The position numbers and the translations under genes were made by a program. The notes under the pieces were generated by a model. The model saw only the letters and a list, made by a program, of their open reading frames with translations, made no database searches and was not told the origin of the DNA. This document shows, one piece after another, positions 7,021 to 14,645 of a DNA stretch of 64,000 bases (positions within the stretch are counted from its first letter, which is position 1; each line of letters starts with the position of its first letter). Source of the DNA: Bacillota bacterium (GTDB lineage: Bacteria; Bacillota; Clostridia; Oscillospirales; Oscillospiraceae); NCBI GenBank assembly GCA_021770445.1, contig JAETQY010000002.1:62001-126000 (forward strand). The letters are read 5' to 3'.

Positions 7021-7782
7021 CTGGAAATTATCACCAGCCGGCAGAATCCTCTGGCGGCTCAGATCAGAAAGCTGAACAGCTCCCGGTCCGCCCGCCGGGA
7101 GGCGGGGCTGTTCCCCGCCGAGGGCCCCAAGCTGCTGGACGAGGCCCTGAGGGCCGGCGTCCATATCCGGACCGTGATTGCCGCCAGGGGGACGGAGGTT
7201 CCCTGTCCGGAGGGAGCCCGTCAGGTGGAGGTCCCGCCTGACCTGCTGAAAAGCCTCTGCGACACCCAGACCCCCCAGGGGGTGCTGTTCCTGGCCCAAA
7301 TGCCGGACACCGCCCCCCCGGAGCGGCTGGAGGGGGACCGCTGGCTGGTGCTGGACGGCCTCCAGGACCCGGGCAACGTGGGCACCATTTGGCGCGCCGC
7401 CGACGCCCTGGGGGCGGACGGCCTGATTTTGGTAAACTCCTGCGCCGACCCCTTCTCCCCCAAGACCGTGCGGGCCACCATGGGGGCCTGCTTCCGCCTG
7501 CCCGTCTACGAGGTTGAGGCGGATGCCCTGCCGGGGCTGCTGGAGCGGTCCGGCCTGCCCCTGTACGCCACCGCCCTGCGGGAGGACACCGTGGACATAA
7601 AAAGGGCGCAGCTTGACCGCTGCGCCGTGGTGATCGGGAGCGAGGGGCGGGGGGTATCCCCGGAGCTGCTCCGCCTGAGTGAAAGGACCGTTAAGATCCC
7701 CATGCGGGAGCGGTGCGAGTCGCTGAACGCAGCCGTGGCCGCCGCCATTGTGCTGTGGGAGATGGGGCGGGGGAGGCTTTAG
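7021..7782 (+). CDS. SpoU/TrmH-type RNA 2'-O-methyltransferase (probable CTG start)
   Basis: This is a knotted SPOUT methyltransferase that transfers methyl from S-adenosylmethionine to a ribose 2'-OH of rRNA or tRNA. Visible features are the N-terminal substrate-binding domain beginning EIITSRQNPLAAQIRKL, then motif 1 DGLQDPGNVGTIWRAA, motif 2 VVIGSEGRGVS and motif 3 IPMRERCESLNAAVAAAIVLWE. The substrate position cannot be assigned. There is no ATG, GTG or TTG at the family start. AAAAGGAGG ends 9 nt before CTG at 7021, exactly where homologues begin MEIITSRQNP, so I choose CTG. A GTG at 6997 would be almost leaderless. It overlaps the convergent MFS gene by 4 bp. Confidence 0.88.
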   Translation: MEIITSRQNPLAAQIRKLNSSRSARREAGLFPAEGPKLLDEALRAGVHIRTVIAARGTEVPCPEGARQVEVPPDLLKSLCDTQTPQGVLFLAQMPDTAPPERLEGDRWLVLDGLQDPGNVGTIWRAADALGADGLILVNSCADPFSPKTVRATMGACFRLPVYEVEADALPGLLERSGLPLYATALREDTVDIKRAQLDRCAVVIGSEGRGVSPELLRLSERTVKIPMRERCESLNAAVAAAIVLWEMGRGRL

Positions 7783-8984
7783 CGCCTCCTCCGGTAGAGC
7801 CCCTGCACGATCAGGAAGGCGGCAAGCATAAGTACAAGAAAGGCCGCGTAGGCGGGGACATAGCCCCCCAGCCAGCCGGCCAGCAGGCCGGGCAGCGGGC
7901 CAAAGACCAGCATCCCGGCGGTGAAGGCCAGGGTGATGGTGCGCACCGCGCTCTCGTAGTCGGCGCACAGGTCGGCGGCCCACCGGGCCGGGGAGATGGC
8001 GGTAATGGACATTCCCAGCCCGAAGGCCGTGATGGCCAGGATGGGAAGGAGGACGCCTCCCACCGGGGCCAGGCAGCACAGGGCCAGGGAGAGCAGCAAT
8101 GTCCCGAAGGCAAAGCGGTTGCCGCCCCGGCCGCCCAGCCGGTCGTAGACCTGGCCGCAGAGGATTTTTCCAAGGCTTATCATAGCCCCCAGGTAGGACA
8201 GCAGCCCGGCCACAAAGAGGCTGTCGTAGCCGGAGGATGTATAGAGCATGGTCAGGTGGGAGAAGCCAGGGCCGCCGGTGGCACCCACCAGTAGGGCGGC
8301 CAGCAGCAGGAGAGCCCACTGCCCTGAGGACAGGCCACGGTCGCTCTTTTGAAGGGCGGCCCGCTCCGGCTGCTGAGCGCCGGACAGGCTGTAGGAGGTC
8401 AGGCCCATGTCACCGGGAGTGTCCCGCACCAGCAGCCACACCAGAAGGGCGCACAGGAAGACGACGGCCCCCTCACACAGGAAGGAGGTCCGCATCCCCC
8501 AGTGGGCCATGGTCCGGGTGAGGAGCACCGGAGCGATCACCGTGGACACCCCGCTGCCCGCTGAGGCCAGTCCCAAGGCCAGCCCCCGCCGGTCCTGAAA
8601 CCACCGGGCGATGGCCAGGGAGATGGGCACCATCCCTGCCCAGCAGTAGCCCACCCCGGTGAGGGCGGCGGCGGCGCAGTACATGGGAAAGCTGCCGGCG
8701 TAGGCGAAGCAGAGGCAGGACAGCCCCACCAGCAGGACTCCGGCGGTCATGATCCGGCGCAGGCCGAACCGGGCGCACAGCTGGTTGACGCACAGCAGGG
8801 CCCCAAGGATGAACAGGCTGCGGGTGGTGGTAATCCAGGAGCCCTGGGCGTCGGTGAAGCCATTGAGGCGGATAATCTCCGGCTGGTAGACCGAGAAGAC
8901 GTTGACCCCCAGGCCCATCACCGCGAACAGGGCCAGCGCACCGCCCAGGCAGACCAGCCAGGCGTAGTGAGGACGGTTGGACAT
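7779..8984 (-). CDS. MFS transporter, OFA-like
   Basis: This 401-residue, twelve-helix major facilitator protein resembles the oxalate/formate antiporter-like (OFA) subfamily: an N-terminal segment ending VYQPEIIRLNGF, and a TM2-3 loop of the type GLRRIMTAG. A central hydrophilic loop (about residues 195-215) separates the two six-helix halves, followed by GKILCGQVYDRLGGRGG. OFA members typically exchange monocarboxylates, but the substrate is not readable here. I start at the ATG at 8984, 8 nt after AGGAAG; a GTG at 8993 would add three residues. It ends in a 4-bp convergent overlap with the methyltransferase gene and stands divergent from dprA. Confidence 0.88.
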   Translation of the reverse strand: MSNRPHYAWLVCLGGALALFAVMGLGVNVFSVYQPEIIRLNGFTDAQGSWITTTRSLFILGALLCVNQLCARFGLRRIMTAGVLLVGLSCLCFAYAGSFPMYCAAAALTGVGYCWAGMVPISLAIARWFQDRRGLALGLASAGSGVSTVIAPVLLTRTMAHWGMRTSFLCEGAVVFLCALLVWLLVRDTPGDMGLTSYSLSGAQQPERAALQKSDRGLSSGQWALLLLAALLVGATGGPGFSHLTMLYTSSGYDSLFVAGLLSYLGAMISLGKILCGQVYDRLGGRGGNRFAFGTLLLSLALCCLAPVGGVLLPILAITAFGLGMSITAISPARWAADLCADYESAVRTITLAFTAGMLVFGPLPGLLAGWLGGYVPAYAAFLVLMLAAFLIVQGLYRRRR

Positions 8985-9066
8985 AAAAATCACTTCCTAA
9001 TGGAATAACCATACCTTGGAATGGGGAATTTGTAAAGAGCATTTTGCGGAGAGGGGGAGACGACCA

Positions 9067-10290
9067 ATGGCAGAGCTGGAATACTGGCTGTGGCTGACCA
9101 CCCGGAAGGGCCTTGGTCCGGCGGGCGCGCTGACGGTGATTGATCATTTTATTACCCCGGAGCGGGCCTACTATGGGGAGCGGGAGGACTACGACGCCCT
9201 GCCTCTGCCTCCCCCTGTCCGGCAGTCGCTGCTGGACAAGAGCATGGACGAGGCCAACAGGATTTTGGGAGACTGCGACCGGCTGGGAGTGCGCATCATG
9301 ACCTTCCAGGACGCCGGCTACCCCCAGCGCCTGCGGCAGATCGAGGTGCCGCCGGTGGTGCTGTATATCCGGGGAAGGACCTTCCGCTTTGACGAGGAGC
9401 CGGCCATCGCCGTGGTGGGGATGCGCAAGTGCTCTCAGGTGAGCCAGGTCCGGGCGGAGCGGTTTGGCATGGAGCTGGCCGCCAACGGGGCGCTGGTGGT
9501 GTCCGGCATCGCCGAGGGCATCGACTGCAGCGCCGTCCGGGGCGCCCTCAAGGGGGGCGGGCCGGTGGTCTCCCTGCTGGCCGGGGGCGTGGACGTACCC
9601 TTCCCCTGGGAGAACCGCTTCCTGTTTGAGGATGTGGCCGCCGCCGGGGCGCTCATCTCGGAGTACCCGCCGGGCACCCCCCACAAGGGCAGCCACTTCA
9701 ATCCCCGCAACCGCATTTTGAGCGGCCTGTGCCTGGGGGTGCTGGCCGTGGAGTGCAAGCCCAGCGGCGGCACCATGCTCACCGTCAACCACGCCCTGGA
9801 TCAGGGGCGGGAGGTGTACGCCATCCCCGTGGGCCTGGACGAGGAGTGCGCCCGGGGGACCAACTGGCTGATCAAGGAGGGCAGAGCCAAGCTGGTAGAG
9901 AAGGCAGAGGACATTCTGGAGGACTTTGTGGAGCTGTTCCCGGCCAAGCTGGCTGGGCTGGCCCCGCTGTCCCGGTCGGTGGCCGAGGCGCGGCTGTCCA
10001 CACCGGTGGAGGACAAGCCCGCCCCGGAGGTCCGGGAAAAGGCGGAGCCCGCCCCGCCTACTCGGGAGATCATCCCCCGGGAGCAGCAGAAGTCCCGCTT
10101 CACCGACGACGAGCTGGCCATCTTAGCCGCCGCCGAAAAGACCGCCCTCACCGCCGATGAGCTGGTGGAGAAGACTCAGATTCCCGCCAAGCGGGTGCTG
10201 TCCGCCCTCACCATGCTCCAGGTCCAGGGGGCGGTGGAGGAGCGGCCGGGCCGTAGATTCTATGCTCTGGTGGAGCTTCTAAATTCGTAA
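9067..10290 (+). CDS. dprA: DNA processing protein DprA/Smf
   Basis: DprA binds incoming single-stranded DNA during transformation and loads RecA. The protein (407 residues) has an N-terminal helical region, then the Rossmann-like DprA core with AVVGMRKCS, VVSGIAEGID and HFNPRNRILSGL, and a C-terminal winged-helix domain (about residues 340-400). Between them is a Pro/Glu/Lys-rich linker. The ATG at 9067 follows a GAGAGGGGGA ribosome-binding site; the track start adds 17 residues. It is followed after 24 bp by topA, the usual dprA-topA-trmFO order of Firmicutes, and is probably cotranscribed with them. Confidence 0.95.
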   Translation: MAELEYWLWLTTRKGLGPAGALTVIDHFITPERAYYGEREDYDALPLPPPVRQSLLDKSMDEANRILGDCDRLGVRIMTFQDAGYPQRLRQIEVPPVVLYIRGRTFRFDEEPAIAVVGMRKCSQVSQVRAERFGMELAANGALVVSGIAEGIDCSAVRGALKGGGPVVSLLAGGVDVPFPWENRFLFEDVAAAGALISEYPPGTPHKGSHFNPRNRILSGLCLGVLAVECKPSGGTMLTVNHALDQGREVYAIPVGLDEECARGTNWLIKEGRAKLVEKAEDILEDFVELFPAKLAGLAPLSRSVAEARLSTPVEDKPAPEVREKAEPAPPTREIIPREQQKSRFTDDELAILAAAEKTALTADELVEKTQIPAKRVLSALTMLQVQGAVEERPGRRFYALVELLNS

Positions 10291-10314
10291 TCAATCTCTG
10301 GAGGTATATCCAAA

Positions 10315-12633
10315 GTGGCAAATAAAACTGACTTAGTGATCGTGGAGTCCCCGTCCAAGGCTAAGACCATCGGCAAGTACCTGGGGCCGGGCTATGAGGT
10401 AAAGGCATCCATGGGCCATGTCCGGGACCTGCCTAAGAGCAAGCTGAGCGTGGACATCGAGCACGGCTTTATCCCCGACTATCAGCCCATCAAGGGCAAG
10501 GAGGACGTGATCAGCGACCTGAAGAAGGCGGCCAAGCGCAGCGATAAGGTCTATCTGGCCACCGACCCTGACCGGGAAGGGGAGGCCATCTCCTGGCACC
10601 TGAAGGAGCTTCTCAATATCCCCGACGACAAGACCTACCGGGTGACCTTCAACGAGATCACCAAGAACGTGGTCAACCAGTCCATCGCCGCCCCCCGGGC
10701 CATCGACCAGAACCTGGTGGACGCCCAGCAGGCCAGGCGCATCCTGGACCGGATCGTGGGCTACCAGCTCTCCCCCCTGCTGTGGAAGAAGATCCGCCAG
10801 GGGCTGTCCGCCGGCCGGGTGCAGTCGGTAGCCACCCGGCTTGTGGTGGAGCGGGAGGAGGAGATCCGGGCCTTCGTTCCCCAGGAGTACTGGTCTATCG
10901 AGGCCGACTTGGAGCGGGTGAGCCCCCATATTGGCTCCTTTAAAGCCCAGTTCCACGGGAAGGACAAGAAGATGGAGCTGAGCAGCCGGGAAGAGGCGGA
11001 GGAGGTAATCGCCGCGGTGTCCAAGGGGGCCTGGTCTGTCTCCAAGGTGAAGCGGCAGGAGAAGAACCGTCAGCCCGCGCCCCCCTTTACCACCTCCACC
11101 TTGCAGCAGGAGGCCAGCCGCAAGCTGAACATGTCCCCCGCCCGCACCATGGCGGTGGCTCAGCAGCTCTACGAGGGGGTAGAAATCGCCGGCCAGGGGG
11201 CTGTGGGCCTCATCACCTATATGCGTACCGACTCCCTGCGCCTGTCCGACGAGGCGGTGACCGCCGCCCGAGGCTTTATCAGCCAGCGGTACGGCGGGAG
11301 CTACTGTCCCGCCCAGCCCCGGCACTACAAGACGAAGGGCAACGCCCAGGACGCCCACGAGGCTATCCGCCCCTCCGACGTCACCCTGGTCCCCGAGGAC
11401 ATCAAAAAGGACCTGACCGCCGAGCAGTTCCGGCTGTACAAGCTGATCTGGTCCCGGTTCCTGGCCTGTCAGATGGACAACGCCATCTACGACAGCCTGT
11501 CTATCGACGTGGCCAACTCCGGCTATATCTTCCGGGCCAGCCACTCCTCCCTGAAATTCTCCGGCTTCACCGCCGTGTATGAGGAGGGAAAGGACGACGA
11601 GGAGGAGGAAAAGACCTCCCCCCTGCCCGACCTGAAGGAGGGGGAGGCCCTCACCCACAAGAAGCTCAGTAAGGACCAGCACTTCACCCAGCCCCCCGCC
11701 CGGTACTCCGAGGCCACCCTCATCCGGGCCCTGGAGGAGCAGGGCATCGGCCGGCCCTCCACCTACGCCCCCACCATCTCCACCATCCTGAACCGGGAGT
11801 ATGTGGTGAAGGAGGGGAGCAAGGCTCTGCGGCCCACCCCCCTGGGTGAGGTGGTCACCGGCCTGATGAAGGACAAATTCCACGACATCGTGGACTACGA
11901 CTTCACCGCCCAGATGGAGCAGCGGCTGGACAAGGTGGAGGAGGGAGCGGCCGACTGGAAGGCCCTTCTGGACGATTTCTATAAGAACTTCGACGCCGAG
12001 CTGAAGCAGGCGGAGCACGACCTGGACGGGGAGCGCATCAAGGTGCCTGACGAGGTGTCGGAGGAGGTCTGTCCCCAGTGCGGGCGGAATCTGGTCATCA
12101 AATCGGGGCGGTTTGGCCGCTTCCTGGCCTGCCCCGGCTGGCCGGAGTGCGACTTCACCATGCCCCTGGTGGTGGAGATGCCCGGCAAGTGCCCCCTGTG
12201 CGGCGGCCGGCTGTTCAAGCGCACCGGCAAGTCCAAAAAGACGGGCAAGCAGTACACCTACTACTGCTGTGAGCACCGGAGCAGCAAGGACGAGGCCCAT
12301 CGGTGCGAGTTTGTCACCTTCGACGTGCCTGTGAAGGACAACTGCCCCGTCTGCGGCCAGACCATGTTCAAAAAGTCGGGCCGGGGGGCCAAGAAGCCCT
12401 TCTGCATCAATGAGAAGTGCTCCAACTTTACCCCCGAGGACAAGCGGGGTGGCTGGCAGAAGAAGCCCGCCGCCTCCACTGAGGGAGGAGCCGCCCCCGC
12501 CGAAACGGAGGAGAAAAAATCCGCCGCCGCGAAAAAGGCCACAGCAAAGAAGACCACGTCAAAAAAGCCGGCCGCGAAAAAGCCGGCCGCAAAGAAAACG
12601 ACTACTAAGAAAGCCGCGGCGAAAGAGAAATAA
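10315..12633 (+). CDS. topA: DNA topoisomerase I
   Basis: This type IA topoisomerase relaxes negative supercoils by transient single-strand cleavage. The 772-residue protein begins at a GTG after GGAGGT. It has the N-terminal Toprim domain (VIVESPSKAKTIGKYLG, acidic DPDREGE), the catalytic tyrosine in LITYMRTDS (Tyr302), and three C-terminal Cys4-type zinc-ribbon repeats (CPQCGR, CPLCGG, CPVCGQ). The last 40 or so residues form a Lys/Ala/Thr-rich tail (KKPAAKKPAAKK), a basic extension likely to contact DNA and not part of the minimal enzyme. It belongs to the dprA-topA-trmFO run. Confidence 0.97.
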   Translation: MANKTDLVIVESPSKAKTIGKYLGPGYEVKASMGHVRDLPKSKLSVDIEHGFIPDYQPIKGKEDVISDLKKAAKRSDKVYLATDPDREGEAISWHLKELLNIPDDKTYRVTFNEITKNVVNQSIAAPRAIDQNLVDAQQARRILDRIVGYQLSPLLWKKIRQGLSAGRVQSVATRLVVEREEEIRAFVPQEYWSIEADLERVSPHIGSFKAQFHGKDKKMELSSREEAEEVIAAVSKGAWSVSKVKRQEKNRQPAPPFTTSTLQQEASRKLNMSPARTMAVAQQLYEGVEIAGQGAVGLITYMRTDSLRLSDEAVTAARGFISQRYGGSYCPAQPRHYKTKGNAQDAHEAIRPSDVTLVPEDIKKDLTAEQFRLYKLIWSRFLACQMDNAIYDSLSIDVANSGYIFRASHSSLKFSGFTAVYEEGKDDEEEEKTSPLPDLKEGEALTHKKLSKDQHFTQPPARYSEATLIRALEEQGIGRPSTYAPTISTILNREYVVKEGSKALRPTPLGEVVTGLMKDKFHDIVDYDFTAQMEQRLDKVEEGAADWKALLDDFYKNFDAELKQAEHDLDGERIKVPDEVSEEVCPQCGRNLVIKSGRFGRFLACPGWPECDFTMPLVVEMPGKCPLCGGRLFKRTGKSKKTGKQYTYYCCEHRSSKDEAHRCEFVTFDVPVKDNCPVCGQTMFKKSGRGAKKPFCINEKCSNFTPEDKRGGWQKKPAASTEGGAAPAETEEKKSAAAKKATAKKTTSKKPAAKKPAAKKTTTKKAAAKEK

Positions 12634-12640
12634 TGTAGGA

Positions 12641-12699
12641 GGCGGCGCCTTCGCCGCCCCGTAAGCAATTAAGAAACGGGCCGCCGAGGGCGGCGGCCC
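12641..12699. repeat. Paired GC-rich hairpins between topA and trmFO
   Basis: GGCGGCG/CGCCGCC with a CCTT loop is followed by GGGCCGCC/GGCGGCCC. The second hairpin lies just ahead of the trmFO ribosome-binding site. The composition resembles dispersed GC-rich palindromes of Oscillospiraceae, but only one copy is present here, so repeat status is uncertain. Confidence 0.45.
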
Positions 12700-12715
12700 C
12701 TACAAGGAGAACGAC

Positions 12716-14020
12716 ATGGAACCTGTCATCGTCATCGGTGCTGGCCTGGCGGGGAGCGAGGCGGCCTGGCAGCTGGCCTGGCGGGGCATTCCCGTGGAGC
12801 TGCGGGAGATGAAGCCCGAAAAGATGTCCCCCGCCCACCACACGGAGTATTTCGGGGAGCTGGTGTGTTCCAATTCCCTGCGCTCCGACCAGCTGGAGAA
12901 CGCGGTGGGGCTGCTCAAGGAGGAGCTGCGCCGGTGCAATTCCCTCATCATGGCCTGTGCCGACGAGCACCGGGTGGAGGCGGGGGGCGCTCTGGCGGTG
13001 GACCGCCATGCCTTTGCTGCCGCTATCACGGAGAAAATAAAAAACCACCCCAACATCACTGTAGTGGAGGGGGAGGTCACTGAGATTCCCACCGAGGGGC
13101 ATGTGATTATCGCCACCGGGCCGCTGACCAGCGAGGCCCTGTCGGAGAAAATCGGGGCGCTGTTCCCCGACAGCAAGTATCTCAACTTCTTTGACGCCGC
13201 CGCCCCTCTGGTGACCTTCGACAGCATCGACATGGACAGTGCCTGGTTTGCCTCCCGGTACGACCGGGGGACGCCCGACTATATCAACTGCCCCCTGACC
13301 CAGGCGGAGTACGACGCCTTCTGGACCGAGCTGACCACCGCCCAGGAGGCGGAGGTCCACGGGTTCGAGGACGCGGGGGTGTTCGAGGGCTGTATGCCGG
13401 TGGAGGTGATGGCCCGCCGGGGGCGGGACACCCTGTGCTACGGGCCGCTGAAACCTGTCGGCTTGAAAGACCCCAAGACAGGGAAGGAGCCCTTCGCCGT
13501 GGTCCAGCTGCGGAAGGACAACGCCCAGGGGTCCATCTATAACATGGTGGGCTTTCAGACCCACCTGCGCTTCCCGGAACAGAAGCGGGTGTTCTCCATG
13601 ATTCCCGCCCTGAAAAACGCGGAGTACGTCCGGTACGGCGTCATGCACCGAAACACCTTCCTGGACTCCCCCCGGCTGCTGGACCGGTACTACCGGGTGC
13701 GGGGGAAGGAGCGGCTCATGTTTGCCGGACAGATCACCGGGGTGGAGGGCTACGTGGAGTCCACCGCCTCCGGGTGCCTGGCCGCCCTGGAGCTGGCCCG
13801 GCGGCTGGAGGGCAAACCGCCTGCCAATTTCCCCCAGGAGACCGCCATGGGCGCACTGGCTCTTTACATCAGTGACCAAAGTGTGGTAAACTTTCAACCG
13901 ATGAATATCAACTTCGGCCTGATCCCTCAGCTGGGCTACCGGGTGAAGGGCAAGCGGAACAAAAACGCCGCTATCTCCCAGCGGGCCCTGGAGGCCCTGG
14001 ACAAGCTGGATCTGATGTGA
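12716..14020 (+). CDS. trmFO: Folate-dependent tRNA U54 methyltransferase TrmFO
   Basis: TrmFO uses methylenetetrahydrofolate and FADH2 to make 5-methyluridine-54 in the tRNA T-loop, replacing SAM-dependent TrmA in Gram-positives. The 434-residue protein starts VIVIGAGLAGSEAAW, the FAD-binding dinucleotide motif. It carries the family hallmarks SPAHHTEYFGELVCSNSLRSD and FAGQITGVEGYVESTASG. The ATG follows AAGGAGAAC. It lies at the usual place after topA and is separated from it by paired hairpins. Several palindromic repeats lie directly downstream. Confidence 0.96.
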   Translation: MEPVIVIGAGLAGSEAAWQLAWRGIPVELREMKPEKMSPAHHTEYFGELVCSNSLRSDQLENAVGLLKEELRRCNSLIMACADEHRVEAGGALAVDRHAFAAAITEKIKNHPNITVVEGEVTEIPTEGHVIIATGPLTSEALSEKIGALFPDSKYLNFFDAAAPLVTFDSIDMDSAWFASRYDRGTPDYINCPLTQAEYDAFWTELTTAQEAEVHGFEDAGVFEGCMPVEVMARRGRDTLCYGPLKPVGLKDPKTGKEPFAVVQLRKDNAQGSIYNMVGFQTHLRFPEQKRVFSMIPALKNAEYVRYGVMHRNTFLDSPRLLDRYYRVRGKERLMFAGQITGVEGYVESTASGCLAALELARRLEGKPPANFPQETAMGALALYISDQSVVNFQPMNINFGLIPQLGYRVKGKRNKNAAISQRALEALDKLDLM

Positions 14021-14035
14021 ACTCCCCCCGCCCCT

Positions 14036-14114
14036 TCGGGGCACCCCCCTCTGAGAGGGGGGCTAATAGGCTCCCTCTTTGAGGGAGCTGTCAGCCGAAG
14101 GCTGACTGAGGGAG
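14036..14114. repeat. Dispersed palindromic repeat (GAGGGAGC type)
   Basis: This is a run of small hairpins: GCCCC-TTC-GGGGC, CCCCCCTC-TGA-GAGGGGGG, GCTCCCTC-TTT-GAGGGAGC and GTCAGCC-GAA-GGCTGAC, then TGAGGGAG. The last two with the flanking GAGGGAG are a pattern I recognise from many Clostridia intergenic repeats. Translated on the minus strand it gives SLSQPSADSSLKEG, which forms the C-terminus of the neighbouring small ORF. Confidence 0.7.
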
Positions 14115-14332
14115 TTTGCCCACCGCTTTAGCCTCAGCCCCAATTTCAGCCCGTGGGCGAAGGAGATGAAGTTGGCGGTCTCCATTAGATCGAAAATCGG
14201 GTCGGGAAGGTCACCGCCGGGGAAGAGGGCGACGCTCCGGCCGAGCAGATCGACATACTCCGGGAAACTTTCAAAGTTCAGCCGGCCCCGATCCTGTTCG
14301 TCGTAGAAAAATTCCTGTAGCTGTTTGTCCAT
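14063..14332 (-). CDS. Small protein divergent from XRE regulator; C-terminus made by repeat
   Basis: This 89-residue acidic protein (MDKQLQEFFYDEQD...) is of unknown function. Residues 1-72 look like a genuine small helical domain and share a sparse pattern with the protein at 2912: xEFxxD, an EY pair, LMD/LME, and a helix with a conserved His near the end. The last 15-17 residues are encoded by the palindromic repeat, which supplies the stop codon; the ancestral C-terminus was probably replaced. It is divergent from an XRE gene with a palindrome between them, repeating the arrangement at 2.6-3.2 kb. Confidence 0.65.
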   Translation of the reverse strand: MDKQLQEFFYDEQDRGRLNFESFPEYVDLLGRSVALFPGGDLPDPIFDLMETANFISFAHGLKLGLRLKRWANSLSQPSADSSLKEGAY

Positions 14333-14344
14333 TTATCATCACCA

Positions 14345-14381
14345 CACTAAAAGGATATATTTAATATACATCCTTTTAGTG
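14345..14381. promoter_or_regulatory. Inverted repeat between divergent genes, operator candidate
   Basis: CACTAAAAGGAT and ATCCTTTTAGTG are perfect 12-bp arms around an AT-only 13-bp centre. It lies exactly between the divergent small gene and the XRE gene, overlapping where both promoters must be. Autoregulation by the XRE protein is the simplest reading. Confidence 0.7.
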
Positions 14382-14402
14382 GTGTTGTTAAGGGGGTTAG
14401 CT

Positions 14403-14645
14403 ATGTTTCATAAAGATTTATATGGTCTCCGGCTGAAAAAGCTGCGCAATCAGGCGGGGGAGAAACAGGCCGACCTTGCGGAACTGCTGGGAGTAAAGCC
14501 GAATCAGATTGTTGAGATGGAAAATGGGCGTAAAACCACAACCTTTGAAAAGTTGACGATCATCTGCCAGCACTACAACGTATCTGCCGACTATCTGCTA
14601 GGTCTCATCGACGAGCCGAGGCCGCTGAAGAAAGAGGGAATTTGA
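14403..14645 (+). CDS. XRE-family transcriptional regulator
   Basis: This 80-residue protein starts MFHKDLYGLRLKKLRNQAGEKQADLAELLGVKPNQIVEMENG, a complete helix-turn-helix of the HTH_3/Cro type, and ends with the HYNVSADYLLGL helix frequent in Clostridia regulators. The ATG at 14403 follows AAGGGGG; the track extension of 26 residues is encoded by the upstream palindrome and promoter and is not credible. Its stop codon overlaps the plsX start (TGATG), so plsX is read from the same mRNA and may be co-regulated. Confidence 0.88.
   Translation: MFHKDLYGLRLKKLRNQAGEKQADLAELLGVKPNQIVEMENGRKTTTFEKLTIICQHYNVSADYLLGLIDEPRPLKKEGI

Noticed and set aside
6895-8319. 474-aa minus-strand ORF across the SpoU and MFS genes
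   Set aside because: The frame changes from antisense of one gene to an out-of-frame reading of the other and shows no family motif.
10333-12300. 655-aa minus-strand ORF antisense to topA
   Set aside because: The composition is a Gly/Leu/Val/His-rich shadow of GC-biased codons, without family motifs or a binding site. topA on the plus strand is complete.
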